The notes under the pieces are model-generated. The model was not told where the DNA came from, searched no databases, and was given only the letters and a program-made list of their open reading frames with translations. The translations under genes were made by a program, and so were the position numbers. From Flavobacterium sp. LC2016-13 (GTDB taxonomy: Bacteria > Bacteroidota > Bacteroidia > Flavobacteriales > Flavobacteriaceae), in the NCBI RefSeq assembly GCF_009707955.1, contig NZ_WMDQ01000004.1, positions 310,001 to 374,000 on the forward strand: 64,000 nucleotides of DNA. Direction: 5' to 3'. This document shows positions 1 through 8,544 of this stretch, one piece after another (within the stretch, counting starts at the first letter, position 1; each line of letters opens with the position of its first letter).

Positions 1-29
1 ATTTTAATCTAAAAAATCACATAGCACTT

Positions 30-1040
30 ATGAGTACGATACAAAAATTTAAATTAGGAAATCAAGGACTTATTGTTCCTAATATTGGTTTAGGATGCAT
101 GGGAATGACACAGATTGCCGGAATGGATATTTATGGCAAAGCCGATGAAAAAGAAGCAATCGCTACTATTCATCGTTCTCTTGAATTAGGAGGGAATTTT
201 CTTGACACAGCAGATTTATACGGACCATTACATAACGAGAGATTAATTGCCAAAGCTATAAAAGGCAATCGTAATGCGTATACTATTGCAACTAAATTTG
301 GTTACGAAATTGATGACAGCGAACAGCTTACATGGCAATTTAATGGTAAAAAAGAATATGTAAAAAAAGCTGTAGAACGTTCTTTAAAAAACTTAGGAAC
401 TGATTTTATCGACTTATATTATTTACATCGCTTAGATCCTAATACGCCAATTGAAGAAACGGTACAAGCTATGGCAGATTTAGTTAAAGAAGGAAAAGTT
501 GGCTATATAGGATTATCTGAAGTTTCATCTGAAACGATTCGCAAGGCACATAAAATTCATCCTCTAACTGCCGTTCAAACAGAATATTCTTTATTCGAAA
601 GAACTGTTGAAGAATCCGGCATTTTAGATACTTTAAACGAATTAGAAATTGGTTTTGTAGCCTATTCACCACTTGGCAGAGGTTTTATTTCCGGAGATAT
701 TAAAACTGCTGATGACTTTGCTGAAAATGATTTTAGAAGATCGATTCCTCGTTTTCAAGGAGAACAATTCCAAAAGAATATCGAATTAGTAAACGAAATC
801 AAAAAACTCGCAGAAGAAAAACAAATTACCGCATCTCAGTTGGCACTTGCATGGATTGCTTCAAAAAACATTTTAGCAATTCCGGGAACAAAACGTGTAA
901 AATATGTAGAACAAAACATTGCCGCTGCACAAATGGTTTTAACTCAGAATGAAATGAACCGACTGGAAAAAATTATTCCGCTTGGTACACAAACAGGTGC
1001 ACGATACGACGAAGCTAATATGGCTGGCATCGATCAATAA
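30..1040 (+). CDS. aldo/keto reductase
   Basis: Cytosolic NAD(P)H-dependent aldo/keto reductase of the YajO/Tas-like type, 336 aa, the usual length for the family. The catalytic tetrad can be read: Asp59 and Tyr64 in FLDTADLYG, Lys89 in ATKFG and His133 in YLHR. The phosphate-binding end (IPGTKR, then EQN) is present near residues 285-300. The ATG at 30 gives the typical N-terminus, with a short strand before NIGLGCMGM. The physiological substrate cannot be read from sequence. A hairpin terminator follows, and the next gene on the same strand is an AraC regulator, a common pairing in which the regulator may control the reductase. Confidence 0.93.
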   Translation: MSTIQKFKLGNQGLIVPNIGLGCMGMTQIAGMDIYGKADEKEAIATIHRSLELGGNFLDTADLYGPLHNERLIAKAIKGNRNAYTIATKFGYEIDDSEQLTWQFNGKKEYVKKAVERSLKNLGTDFIDLYYLHRLDPNTPIEETVQAMADLVKEGKVGYIGLSEVSSETIRKAHKIHPLTAVQTEYSLFERTVEESGILDTLNELEIGFVAYSPLGRGFISGDIKTADDFAENDFRRSIPRFQGEQFQKNIELVNEIKKLAEEKQITASQLALAWIASKNILAIPGTKRVKYVEQNIAAAQMVLTQNEMNRLEKIIPLGTQTGARYDEANMAGIDQ

Positions 1041-1095
1041 AGACTTCGACTTCGCTCAGCCTGACAGCAATTATCATCCAGAGTGTGTTGAAAGT
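1041..1095. repeat. dispersed repeat fragment (ACTTCGACTTCGCTCAGCCTG type)
   Basis: Immediately after the reductase stop lies GACTTCGACTTCGCTCAGCC, followed by a piece reading CATCCAGAGTGTGTTGAAAG. It is GC-richer than its surroundings and looks like a degenerate single arm of the short intergenic repeats common in flavobacterial genomes. No second arm is visible here. Confidence 0.35.
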
Positions 1096-1121
1096 AATGA
1101 GAATACAAATGATTAATACTC

Positions 1122-1156
1122 AGGAAAAGTTATCTTTACGATAGCTTTTCCTTTTT
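1122..1156 (+). terminator. Rho-independent terminator after the aldo/keto reductase
   Basis: Arms AGGAAAAGTTATC and GATAGCTTTTCCT flank a short loop and are followed by a T-run. The hairpin separates the reductase from the AraC gene. Confidence 0.7.
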
Positions 1157-1179
1157 ATCTATTTCTTTAAATATTTGTT

Positions 1180-2100
1180 ATGAAAAAAGAAGTTCATATT
1201 CCATATACAATTCAATCTATTTCAGAATTACATTCTTTGCTTAAAATTCCAAAACCGGAGCATCCGTTGGTCAGTTTTGTGGATTTAAGTAAAATAAGTT
1301 GTCATTTTGATGATAATTTAAAAAGCGTAATCTACTCTTTCTATACCGTTTGCATCAAAAAAGGGTTTACCGGAAAAATGAAATACGGACAAAATTTTTA
1401 TGATTTTGATGAAGGCGTAATGACTTTTATGTCGCCTGGTCAGGTAATTTCAACTGAAGTTAGTGTTGATACTGCCGTTTATGGCGCTATGCTTGTTGTT
1501 CATCCTGACTTTATTCAAAATTATACTTTGGCTAAAAAAATTAAAGAATACGGTTATTTCTCTTATTCTGTAAATGAGGCTTTGCATCTTTCTGAAAAGG
1601 AACAAACGATGATTACAGGAATTATGAAAAATATTGAGCAGGAATATTGTTCTTCAATTGATGCTTTTAGTCAGGATGTAATGATTTCGCATATCGAATT
1701 GCTTCTTAATTATTGCAACCGTTTTTACAACCGTCAATTCATTACCAGAAAAAGTGCTAATAATACGCTTTTAACTAATCTGGAAAATCTTTTATCTGAT
1801 TATTTTGAAGGAGACAAAGTGCAAAAATTTGGTTTACCAACGGTAGCTTATCTTTCTGATGAATTGAATGTTTCACCTAATTATTTGAGTGATATGCTGC
1901 GTTCACTGACAGGACAAAGTACACAGCATCATATTCACAATAAAATTATAGAAAAAGCAAAAGAACTGCTTACAACAACATCGTTAAGTGTGAGCGAAAC
2001 TGCTTTTCAATTAGGATTTGAATATCCGCAGTCTTTTAATAAGCTATTTAAAAGCAAAACCAATGTTTCGCCTTTAGAATTCAGAAGTTCGTTTAATTAA
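1180..2100 (+). CDS. AraC family transcriptional regulator
   Basis: 306-aa regulator. Residues 1-190 form a cupin-like sensor region (pieces such as GQNFYDFDEGVMTFMSPGQ). The C-terminal 100 residues carry two helix-turn-helix units of the AraC/XylS type: VAYLSDELNVSPNYLSDMLR and ETAFQLGFEYPQSFNKLFK, then the NVSPLEFR tail. It probably regulates the aldo/keto reductase upstream, a common genomic pairing, but no operator was identified. Its stop codon overlaps the stop of the convergent metal-binding protein gene by three bases, so the two transcripts must overlap. Confidence 0.93.
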   Translation: MKKEVHIPYTIQSISELHSLLKIPKPEHPLVSFVDLSKISCHFDDNLKSVIYSFYTVCIKKGFTGKMKYGQNFYDFDEGVMTFMSPGQVISTEVSVDTAVYGAMLVVHPDFIQNYTLAKKIKEYGYFSYSVNEALHLSEKEQTMITGIMKNIEQEYCSSIDAFSQDVMISHIELLLNYCNRFYNRQFITRKSANNTLLTNLENLLSDYFEGDKVQKFGLPTVAYLSDELNVSPNYLSDMLRSLTGQSTQHHIHNKIIEKAKELLTTTSLSVSETAFQLGFEYPQSFNKLFKSKTNVSPLEFRSSFN

Positions 2101-2897
2101 TTTTTTAATCTTTCGTGAAGCAATTTAAAATAAGTGAAAGCTTTTAATAATCGGCTGCCGTGCCAAGAGAACATTTCGCCATCGACGAAAATTGTTTTGG
2201 CGTGATGCGTAAAACGTCCAATTTCAAAAGCATCTTCTTCTTTAAAAGGATACGGTTCTGAAGAAAGAAAAACCAAATCAGGATCGCCTTCTAAACGCAT
2301 TTTTTTAAGCTCGATTTCAGGATAACGGCCTTTTTCTGAATAGATATTCTCAAAGTGGTTTAGCTTTAATAACTCATTAATATAAGTGTCATTTCCGGCA
2401 ACCATATAAGGATTCTTCCAAATAAAATAAGCTGCTTTTTTTATGGATATATCCTGAATATATTTTTTGAAATCGCTCAGGGCAAAAGTTAATTTGTCAT
2501 TCCATTTTTGAGCTTCGGTCCTGCAATTGAATAATTGTCCAAAATCTGAAATCATCTGAAAATTATCTTCAATAGAAACGATATTGGTAACCCAAACCGG
2601 GCAAATTTCACTTAATTGATTTACAATTTCTTCGGTGTTTTCTTCTTTATTACAAATGATAATATCGGGTTGTAATAATTTTATTTTTTCAAAATGAATT
2701 TTCTTCGTTCCGCCAACAATCTTCCTGGTAGATTTTAAATAATACGGATGTACACAAAACTTGGTGATACCAATTATTTTATCTTCTAAACCTAAATCAC
2801 ATAACAATTCCGTTTGAGAAGGAACTAATGAAATAATACGTTTTGGAGCCGTCTCAAAAGAATGTAAAGTGCCTAATTGGTCTTTGATTTGTTTCAT
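2097..2897 (-). CDS. helical-backbone metal receptor (BtuF/FepB-like periplasmic-binding fold)
   Basis: 266 aa with the fold of cobalamin or siderophore binding proteins: an N-lobe with RIISLVPSQTELLCDLGL, a metal-receptor-like KIHFEKIKLLQPDIII segment, a long backbone helix and a C-lobe containing YMVAGNDTYINELLKL. There is no signal peptide: the protein starts MKQIKDQLG. This is seen in a Bacteroidetes subgroup usually annotated as ABC transporter substrate-binding or cobalamin-binding protein. No permease or ATPase lies nearby, so the ligand and transport partner are unknown. It converges on the AraC gene with overlapping stop codons. Confidence 0.85.
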   Translation of the reverse strand: MKQIKDQLGTLHSFETAPKRIISLVPSQTELLCDLGLEDKIIGITKFCVHPYYLKSTRKIVGGTKKIHFEKIKLLQPDIIICNKEENTEEIVNQLSEICPVWVTNIVSIEDNFQMISDFGQLFNCRTEAQKWNDKLTFALSDFKKYIQDISIKKAAYFIWKNPYMVAGNDTYINELLKLNHFENIYSEKGRYPEIELKKMRLEGDPDLVFLSSEPYPFKEEDAFEIGRFTHHAKTIFVDGEMFSWHGSRLLKAFTYFKLLHERLKN

Positions 2898-2906
2898 TAA
2901 ATTTTT

Positions 2907-3092
2907 GTTTCAGGTTTTCTTTGTTTTAGGTTTCAGATTATTGGATTGTGTTTTTCTACCACAGAGTTGCACAAAGTTTTTTCACAGAGATAAACAGATC
3001 TAATATTTAAAAAAAACTTTGTGCAACTCTGTGGTAAAACTAAGTTCAAAGTAAAGCAACCTGAAATCTTAAACCTGAAACTTTAAACTTAA
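2907..3092. repeat. nested inverted repeat between pyrF and the metal-receptor gene
   Basis: A perfect 26-bp inverted repeat has its arms at 2957-2982 (begins TACCACAGAGTTGCACAAAG) and 3011-3036, with a 28-nt AT-rich spacer. A looser outer pair, GTTTCAGG/AGGTTTCAG at 2907-2938 and CCTGAAATC/ACCTGAAAC at 3060-3083, surrounds it. The outer right arm runs into the 3' end of pyrF. It may end pyrF transcription, but the long spacer and the nested design resemble a dispersed mobile-type repeat more than a simple terminator. Confidence 0.75.
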
Positions 3093-3896
3093 AATACTTT
3101 CCATTTCTTTTTGAACTGATAAAGCCTCTTCCCTGGCTTTTTCTGCAAAGTCAGTTCCTTTTGAAGCGTAGATAATCGCTCTTGCTGAATTTACCAATAA
3201 TCCAACTTTATCATTTAATCCGTATTGGCAAACTTCAGATAAACTTCCGCCTTGAGCGCCAATTCCTGGAACTAATAAAAAACTATCGGGAACAATTTTT
3301 CTGATATCTGCGAAATACTCCGCTTTGGTTGCGCCTACAACGTACATTAAATTATGGCTGTTTTTCCAGCTTTTAGAAGTTTCCAAAACTTGTTTGTATA
3401 ATTCTGTTCCGTTTGTTGTTAAGGTTTGAAAATCAAAAGCGCCTTCATTCGATGTTAAACCTAATAAAATGGTGTGTTTATTCTCGAAGGCTAGAAAAGG
3501 TTCTACAGAATCTTTTCCCATATAAGGTGCAACGGTTACACTATCAAAATTTAAATCTTCTAAAAAAGCTTTTGCATACATCGTTGAAGTATTTCCGATA
3601 TCGCCACGTTTTGCATCGGCAATAGTAAAAATTTGAGGAAACTTTTCATTGATATAATTGATTGTTTTTTGCAACGAAATCCAACCTTTTAAACCATACG
3701 CTTCATAAAAAGCCGTATTGGGTTTATAAGCAACTGTAAGATCCTGAGTCGCATCAATAATAGCTTTATTGAATTCAAAAATAGGATCTTCGGTTTCTAA
3801 TAAATGGGATGGAATTTTAGTTAAATCAGGATCCAGGCCTACGCATAAAAATGATTTTTTTTGAAGAATTTGTTCGTGTAGTTGTTGTGTTGTCAT
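3069..3896 (-). CDS. pyrF: orotidine 5'-phosphate decarboxylase
   Basis: Catalyses the last step of UMP synthesis, OMP to UMP. 275 aa, the longer bacterial class of the family. The catalytic signature [11 protein letters not shown] is at residues 93-103, with Asp94, Lys96 and Asp99 placed as in the family. [10 protein letters not shown] near the start and [11 protein letters not shown] near the C-terminus supply the phosphate-binding ends of the TIM barrel. The ATG is preceded by a -7-like TAATTTTG on the minus strand. In many Bacteroidetes pyrF follows prfA directly. Here about 7.5 kb separate them. Confidence 0.96.
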   Translation of the reverse strand: MTTQQLHEQILQKKSFLCVGLDPDLTKIPSHLLETEDPIFEFNKAIIDATQDLTVAYKPNTAFYEAYGLKGWISLQKTINYINEKFPQIFTIADAKRGDIGNTSTMYAKAFLEDLNFDSVTVAPYMGKDSVEPFLAFENKHTILLGLTSNEGAFDFQTLTTNGTELYKQVLETSKSWKNSHNLMYVVGATKAEYFADIRKIVPDSFLLVPGIGAQGGSLSEVCQYGLNDKVGLLVNSARAIIYASKGTDFAEKAREEALSVQKEMESILSLKFQV

Positions 3897-3916
3897 ATTG
3901 TATTTTGCTAGTGCGG

Positions 3917-3924
3917 CAAAATTA
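3917..3924 (-). promoter_or_regulatory. -7 element (TAATTTTG) upstream of pyrF
   Basis: Read on the minus strand, TAATTTTG fits the Bacteroidetes TAnnTTTG -7 consensus about 20 nt before the pyrF ATG. No convincing -33 TTTG was found at the right spacing. Confidence 0.4.
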
Positions 3925-4017
3925 CAAATAATATTATTGGTTTACGAATTTGATCAAACATTGAATTGATGTAACATCATCAATAAATTATGTAAGATTT
4001 AAAGTTTATTGCTTCTT

Positions 4018-4025
4018 TAAATTTG
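4018..4025 (+). promoter_or_regulatory. -7 element (TAAATTTG) upstream of the Dps gene
   Basis: TAAATTTG lies 27 nt before the Dps start codon and matches the Bacteroidetes -7 consensus. The -33 region is not a clear match. Confidence 0.45.
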
Positions 4026-4051
4026 TAATAAACCCTAAAATAACAAGAATT

Positions 4052-4525
4052 ATGAGCCCAAATATTGGAATTACACCAAAAAACTTAAAGAAAAGCGCCA
4101 CTATATTAGCCACGATTTTATCTAACGAAATGACCTTATATGTAAAAACGAGAAAGTTTCACTGGAATATTTCAGGAAACAGTTTTATGGAATTACATAA
4201 ATTATTTGAAGATCAATACAGGGTTTTAGAAAACAATATTGATGAGGTTGCAGAACGCATTAGCCAATTGGGCGAAAAAACAATTGGTACCATGAAGGAG
4301 TTTATTGACAACTCTACGCTAAAAGAATCTCCAAAAGAATATGCATCGCAAAAACATATGCTGGAGGAACTTTTAGAAAATCACGAACAATTGGTAACGG
4401 AGTTTAGAGAATATATTCCGGTTTTTGAAACGGAAGCCAACGATATTGGTTCTGCTGATTTTGTTACGGGCTTATTGCAACAGCACGAAAAAATGGCCTG
4501 GATTTTACGCCGTTATCAGGTATAA
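4052..4525 (+). CDS. dps: Dps family ferritin-like DNA-protecting protein
   Basis: 157-aa Dps-like mini-ferritin that would oxidise and store iron and protect DNA in starvation or oxidative stress. The intersubunit ferroxidase residues can be assigned from spacing: His37 and His49 (KFHWNISG...ELHK), Asp64 and Glu68 (NNIDEVAERI). The length is normal. It is followed within about 100 nt by a CsbD-like gene on the same strand, a second stress-associated protein, so this is probably a stress locus. A TAAATTTG promoter element lies just upstream. Confidence 0.94.
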   Translation: MSPNIGITPKNLKKSATILATILSNEMTLYVKTRKFHWNISGNSFMELHKLFEDQYRVLENNIDEVAERISQLGEKTIGTMKEFIDNSTLKESPKEYASQKHMLEELLENHEQLVTEFREYIPVFETEANDIGSADFVTGLLQQHEKMAWILRRYQV

Positions 4526-4630
4526 AAGTTTAAAATGTGAATTATACAACAATCCGAAAAATTGATATAACAGACCAGAAAGGATTAATTCGCAACTTTA
4601 CAATACTATTAATTACTAAATAAATCGATC

Positions 4631-4816
4631 ATGAATACTACAGAGATAAAAGGAAATTGGAATGAGTTAAAAGGGAAATTAAAACAAAAATACGCTGATC
4701 TAACAGATGATGATCTAATGTATGCTGAAGGAAGAGAAGACGAAATGTACGGAAAACTTCAACAAAAATTAGGTAAGACTAAAGAAGAATTTCATCAATT
4801 GTTATCGGATTTGTAA
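4631..4816 (+). CDS. CsbD family stress protein
   Basis: 61-aa hydrophilic protein with the CsbD signature: an N-terminal [16 protein letters not shown] followed by [22 protein letters not shown]. Members are general-stress proteins of unknown biochemical role, and YjbJ of E. coli is a homologue. It lies directly after the Dps gene with a strong terminator behind it. Confidence 0.92.
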   Translation: MNTTEIKGNWNELKGKLKQKYADLTDDDLMYAEGREDEMYGKLQQKLGKTKEEFHQLLSDL

Positions 4817-4836
4817 TCCTTTTTGACCCAATCAAG

Positions 4837-4873
4837 ATACCGTCTAAAATTTTAAACTTAGACGGTATTTTTT
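4837..4873 (+). terminator. terminator after the CsbD gene
   Basis: Perfect 11-bp stem ATACCGTCTAA/TTAGACGGTAT with a 10-nt AT loop and a trailing T-run. It closes the Dps-CsbD unit. Confidence 0.85.
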
Positions 4874-4976
4874 GATTTAGTCATGCAATGTTTTCTTATC
4901 AATAAAATTTTAATTTAATAGAATCACCACCATAACCAAAAAAAAATTAATTATCTTTAACCCTATTTTTAATCCT

Positions 4977-5528
4977 ATGAAACTATTTATAAAGTTTGAC
5001 ATCAACACAATTTGTTCTCTTTTTTTGAAAGAAAAATTAGAAGAACAGAACTTGAATTTTTCCACATTGGGTTTTGGCGAAATTGAACTAGATGAAAATC
5101 TGAGTGTTGAAGCGCTGGAAACTTTAAAAAATAATCTGAACCCGTTTGGTTTTGAGGTTGTAGAAAACCAAAAAAGCGTTTTGGTACAAAAAATCAAAGA
5201 TGCTATTATCGAACTGGTTTATATGGATGACAATAATAATTTTAAAAGTTCCGTATTTTTAGCTGAGAAATTAAATCATAGTTACGGTTATTTATCCAAT
5301 GTTTTTTCGGAAGTAACCTACTCTTCTATTGAAAATTTCATCATCTTGCAAAAAATAGAAAGAGCCAAACAATTGATGCTTGTCAATGAAATGAGTTTGA
5401 CCGAAATTGCGTTTTTACTTAATTATTCGAGTGTTGCGCATTTGAGTACACAGTTTAAAAACACAACGGGAATTACGCCATCGGCTTTTCAGAGAATTAT
5501 TAAAAAAAGAAGAGAAAATTTAAAATAA
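4977..5528 (+). CDS. AraC-type helix-turn-helix protein with a short N-terminal domain
   Basis: 183 aa. The C-terminal 100 residues form an AraC DNA-binding domain (LAEKLNHSYGYLSNVFSEV, then EIAFLLNYSSVAHLSTQFK and the TGITPSAFQ tail). The N-terminal 75 residues (begins MKLFIKFDINTICSLFLKEK) form a small alpha/beta domain I do not recognise, much shorter than a cupin sensor. It lies 27 nt before the response-regulator gene on the same strand and is probably co-transcribed with the two-component pair, giving that pair a DNA-binding partner that its receiver-only regulator lacks. Confidence 0.88.
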   Translation: MKLFIKFDINTICSLFLKEKLEEQNLNFSTLGFGEIELDENLSVEALETLKNNLNPFGFEVVENQKSVLVQKIKDAIIELVYMDDNNNFKSSVFLAEKLNHSYGYLSNVFSEVTYSSIENFIILQKIERAKQLMLVNEMSLTEIAFLLNYSSVAHLSTQFKNTTGITPSAFQRIIKKRRENLK

Positions 5529-5555
5529 GATAAAAACCAAATACCTTAAAATTCA

Positions 5556-6005
5556 ATGCAAAAAAACGCATTACACATTTTACTCGCCGATGACGATGAA
5601 GATGACCGCTTATTTTTTAAAGATGCCTTTGAAGAAGTGAGAGTTCAAACTAAAGTTACATTTGTTCATGACGGTCTTCAACTCATGGAACATTTACTGA
5701 CTCCTGATGTCAAATTACCGGATATTTTATTCCTGGATTTGAACATGCCGAAAAAAACGGGTAAAGAATGTTTGATTGAAATCAAAAAAACAGAGCATCT
5801 TAAAAATATCATTATCGCGATCTATTCTACTTCATCATCTGAAGAAGATATTGAGGACACTTTTATTGAAGGTGCAAATATCTATATCAAAAAACCAAGT
5901 GATTTTAATACCTTGAAGAAAATTATTAATGAAGTCGTTACTTTAAATTGGCACTATCATACATCAGGTCTAAACCGTGATAATTTCTTGCTGCGCTTAA
6001 AATAA
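5556..6005 (+). CDS. single-domain response regulator (Rcp1-like)
   Basis: 149-aa receiver domain without an output domain. The acidic pocket ADDDEDD is at residues 11-17, the phosphoacceptor is Asp61 in ILFLDLNMP, and the conserved Lys is in IYIKKPSDF. The LNMP form with a long loop is typical of Rcp1-like regulators paired with bacteriophytochrome or PAS kinases. The gene ends 9 nt before the histidine kinase ATG. With no effector domain, it probably acts by protein contact or relay. Confidence 0.92.
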   Translation: MQKNALHILLADDDEDDRLFFKDAFEEVRVQTKVTFVHDGLQLMEHLLTPDVKLPDILFLDLNMPKKTGKECLIEIKKTEHLKNIIIAIYSTSSSEEDIEDTFIEGANIYIKKPSDFNTLKKIINEVVTLNWHYHTSGLNRDNFLLRLK

Positions 6006-6014
6006 TGATTTATA

Positions 6015-7799
6015 ATGAAATGGATACCAAGGTTTAATTCTTCAAACTCGCTGAGAGTTATTTTTGTAATCGCAGTTTTCATTCTGTTATTTCTTTCTTC
6101 TATTGCATACAAACACAATCAGGATTTAAACGAATCCAGTAAATTGGTAATGCATACTTATGAAATAAACATTCAATTAGAACGACTAATGTCGGCAATA
6201 AAGGATGCAGAGACAGGTCAGCGTGGTTATATAATTACACACAACAGCCGTTTTTTAACTCCTTATATTTATTCTCGCGACAAGGTAAATACTTCATTTA
6301 TTACTTTAAAAAAGCTTACCGCAGATAATCCGAAGCAACAACAAAACCTTCAGAAATTATTCAAATTAATTACGCAGCGTTTTACTTCTTTCGAAAACTG
6401 CTTTAAATACAGCAACCCTAAAACATATGATAAAAGGAAACTTGACAATCATATGTTTGGGGGGCGAATTTTAATGGAAAATATTCGTTTTCAGGTCGAT
6501 GAAATGAATGACATTGAAAAAAAATACCTTCAAAAGAGATTAAAAATCTACGATCAGGAAATCTCTTTAAGCCCACTTTTCTCTATTTCTTTATTTTTAG
6601 CCGCTTTATTTTTTATTCTTCTTGCTTACAGACAAATTAGCAAAGACATTCAGCGTCTTAAAATATTCAACAAAAGACTTTTAATTTCTTCCCGATTAAT
6701 GGCAGAATCTGAAGTTATTGGTAAATTCAGTACCTGGCAATGGGATTTGGATACCAATAAAATTGATTATTCAGACAACCAATATCGTTTGCTGGGTTAT
6801 AAACCACGTGCTTTTGTTCCTGATAAAGAATCTTTTTTAGATTTTGTTCATCCAGATGATAAAGAAGCCATTTCTAAATCGATGGAAAACATCATCGAAA
6901 AAAAACATTTACCTTTTATTTATTATAAGATTGCACTTCCAAGTCAAGAAATCAGATATTTTAAATCGACTGGTAAATTATTAACAGACCAACAAGGAAG
7001 TAAAATTCTGCTGGGAATCAATTTTGATATTACTGACGAACATTTATTAAATATAGAACTTCAGGAACGTAATAGAGAACTTGAAAAAAGCAATAAAGAG
7101 CTGGCTTCTTTCAATCATGTTGCAAGTCACGATTTGCAGGAACCGCTTCGAAAAATTCAAACATTTATTTCAAGGGTTTCTGATGCTGATAAAGCTGTTT
7201 TATCTGACAGCGCCAAAGATTATATTACCAAAATTGAAGTTTCGGCAAAAAGAATGCGTGTTTTAATTGATGATTTACTTTTATTTTCAAGAACAAATAC
7301 AACTAAAAAAGAATTCATAAAATCGAATTTGAATGAGTTGTTTGAAAATGCAAAATCTGAATTAACAGAAATCATTGATGAAAAAAAAGCAATTATTATA
7401 ACTTCAAAACTGCCAAAGCTTGAAGTTATTCCATATCAAATAGAACAGCTTTTTATAAATCTCATTGGAAATTCTTTAAAATACAATCGACAAAATATTG
7501 TTCCCGAAATTTCGATTGAATGTGAAAAAATTCATTCGACAGAATATCCGGATTTATTAGATCAGAATATTAAAAAATTCTACAAGATGTCATTTACTGA
7601 TAACGGAATGGGTTTTGATCCTCAGTTTAAAGAAAACATATTTGTATTATTTCAACGCCTGCATTCTAAAACAGATTATCCGGGCACGGGAATTGGTCTT
7701 GCCATTTGCAAAAAAATTGTAGAAAACCACAAAGGCAACATTATAGCCGACAGCAAGCCTAATGAAGGCTCAGTTTTTACTGTTTTTCTTCCTGAATAA
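6015..7799 (+). CDS. CHASE3-PAS sensor histidine kinase
   Basis: 594-aa membrane sensor kinase. In order: a transmembrane helix at about 14-32, a periplasmic CHASE3 domain (AIKDAETGQRGYI), a second helix at about 185-205, a PAS domain at about 230-345 (WQWDLDTNKIDYSD), and a HisKA dimerisation helix with phospho-acceptor His372 in ASHDLQEPLR. The HATPase domain has its N-box in LFINLIGNSLKYN, its G1 box in FTDNGMGFDP and its G2 box in GTGIGLAICKKI. All kinase boxes are intact. The signal is unknown. It is a direct operon partner of the receiver gene upstream. Confidence 0.94.
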   Translation: MKWIPRFNSSNSLRVIFVIAVFILLFLSSIAYKHNQDLNESSKLVMHTYEINIQLERLMSAIKDAETGQRGYIITHNSRFLTPYIYSRDKVNTSFITLKKLTADNPKQQQNLQKLFKLITQRFTSFENCFKYSNPKTYDKRKLDNHMFGGRILMENIRFQVDEMNDIEKKYLQKRLKIYDQEISLSPLFSISLFLAALFFILLAYRQISKDIQRLKIFNKRLLISSRLMAESEVIGKFSTWQWDLDTNKIDYSDNQYRLLGYKPRAFVPDKESFLDFVHPDDKEAISKSMENIIEKKHLPFIYYKIALPSQEIRYFKSTGKLLTDQQGSKILLGINFDITDEHLLNIELQERNRELEKSNKELASFNHVASHDLQEPLRKIQTFISRVSDADKAVLSDSAKDYITKIEVSAKRMRVLIDDLLLFSRTNTTKKEFIKSNLNELFENAKSELTEIIDEKKAIIITSKLPKLEVIPYQIEQLFINLIGNSLKYNRQNIVPEISIECEKIHSTEYPDLLDQNIKKFYKMSFTDNGMGFDPQFKENIFVLFQRLHSKTDYPGTGIGLAICKKIVENHKGNIIADSKPNEGSVFTVFLPE

Positions 7800-7821
7800 A
7801 ATCTCAAAAAAACTACCTATT

Positions 7822-7868
7822 AAACGTTATATAAATCCATTATGGGAATTATATAACGTTTCTTTTTT
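7822..7868 (+). terminator. terminator after the histidine kinase
   Basis: 12-bp stem AAACGTTATATA/TATATAACGTTT, about 16-nt loop, then a T-rich tract. Confidence 0.75.
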
Positions 7869-7933
7869 ATGCTGTAAAGAAATTTCTTCCAATCGTTAGC
7901 ATCTTTGTAATGTAATACTTTAACAAGTAATTA

Positions 7934-8503
7934 ATGAGAACAATGCCGCTATTAAGAGCACCAATTTTAAGAGTTTTTTTTTTATTGATCATCCTTTGCA
8001 CTTCATCCTGCAAAAAAAATAATCCGATAGAAAACAACTTAAAAAACCAAACTTTTAATGTGGATGACAAAGAACAAATGGAAGCTTATTTTTTTATTGC
8101 GACGGCAACATTAACTAACTCCATTATTTCGAAAAGTCTTATTGCTCAGCAAAAAACTTCAGACAGTATTATAAAGCAAATAAGTAAGAAAATTGAAAAT
8201 CATCAAACTGAATTGTTACACGAAGTAACAGCAATCGCAAACAAAAAGCTGATAATTGTTACTGATATAAATAATAATGCCAACAAACTGGATTTATACA
8301 AATTGATTGATTCAAATGATGCCAGTTTTAATAACGTTTATTTGAGTTTGCTGAAAGACTCACTAAACAAACAAATTGAAACATTTGAATCTGTTTATAA
8401 GAGAACAAACGACGAGGTGATTTTAAAATTAGTATTGCGCTATTTGCCAAAACTGTATCAGTTTTTGAGAGAAACTGAACAAATTAAACAACAAATTAAT
8501 TAA
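7934..8503 (+). CDS. DUF4142-like lipoprotein
   Basis: 189 aa with a lipoprotein signal: a hydrophobic stretch VFFLLIILCTSS before Cys26, then a polar KKNNPIENN. The mature part is almost wholly helical and resembles the ferritin-like four-helix DUF4142 family common in Bacteroidetes (an early TATLTNSIISKSLIAQQK, a helix with NHQTELLHEVTAIANKK, and a C-terminal amphipathic helix). It is shorter and more divergent than typical DUF4142 proteins, and no metal-ligand pattern is obvious. It lies between the two-component operon and an outer-membrane barrel. Confidence 0.6.
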   Translation: MRTMPLLRAPILRVFFLLIILCTSSCKKNNPIENNLKNQTFNVDDKEQMEAYFFIATATLTNSIISKSLIAQQKTSDSIIKQISKKIENHQTELLHEVTAIANKKLIIVTDINNNANKLDLYKLIDSNDASFNNVYLSLLKDSLNKQIETFESVYKRTNDEVILKLVLRYLPKLYQFLRETEQIKQQIN

Positions 8504-8544
8504 ATGCCCTTAGAGCCATTATTAACACTAAAATTATCAAAATT

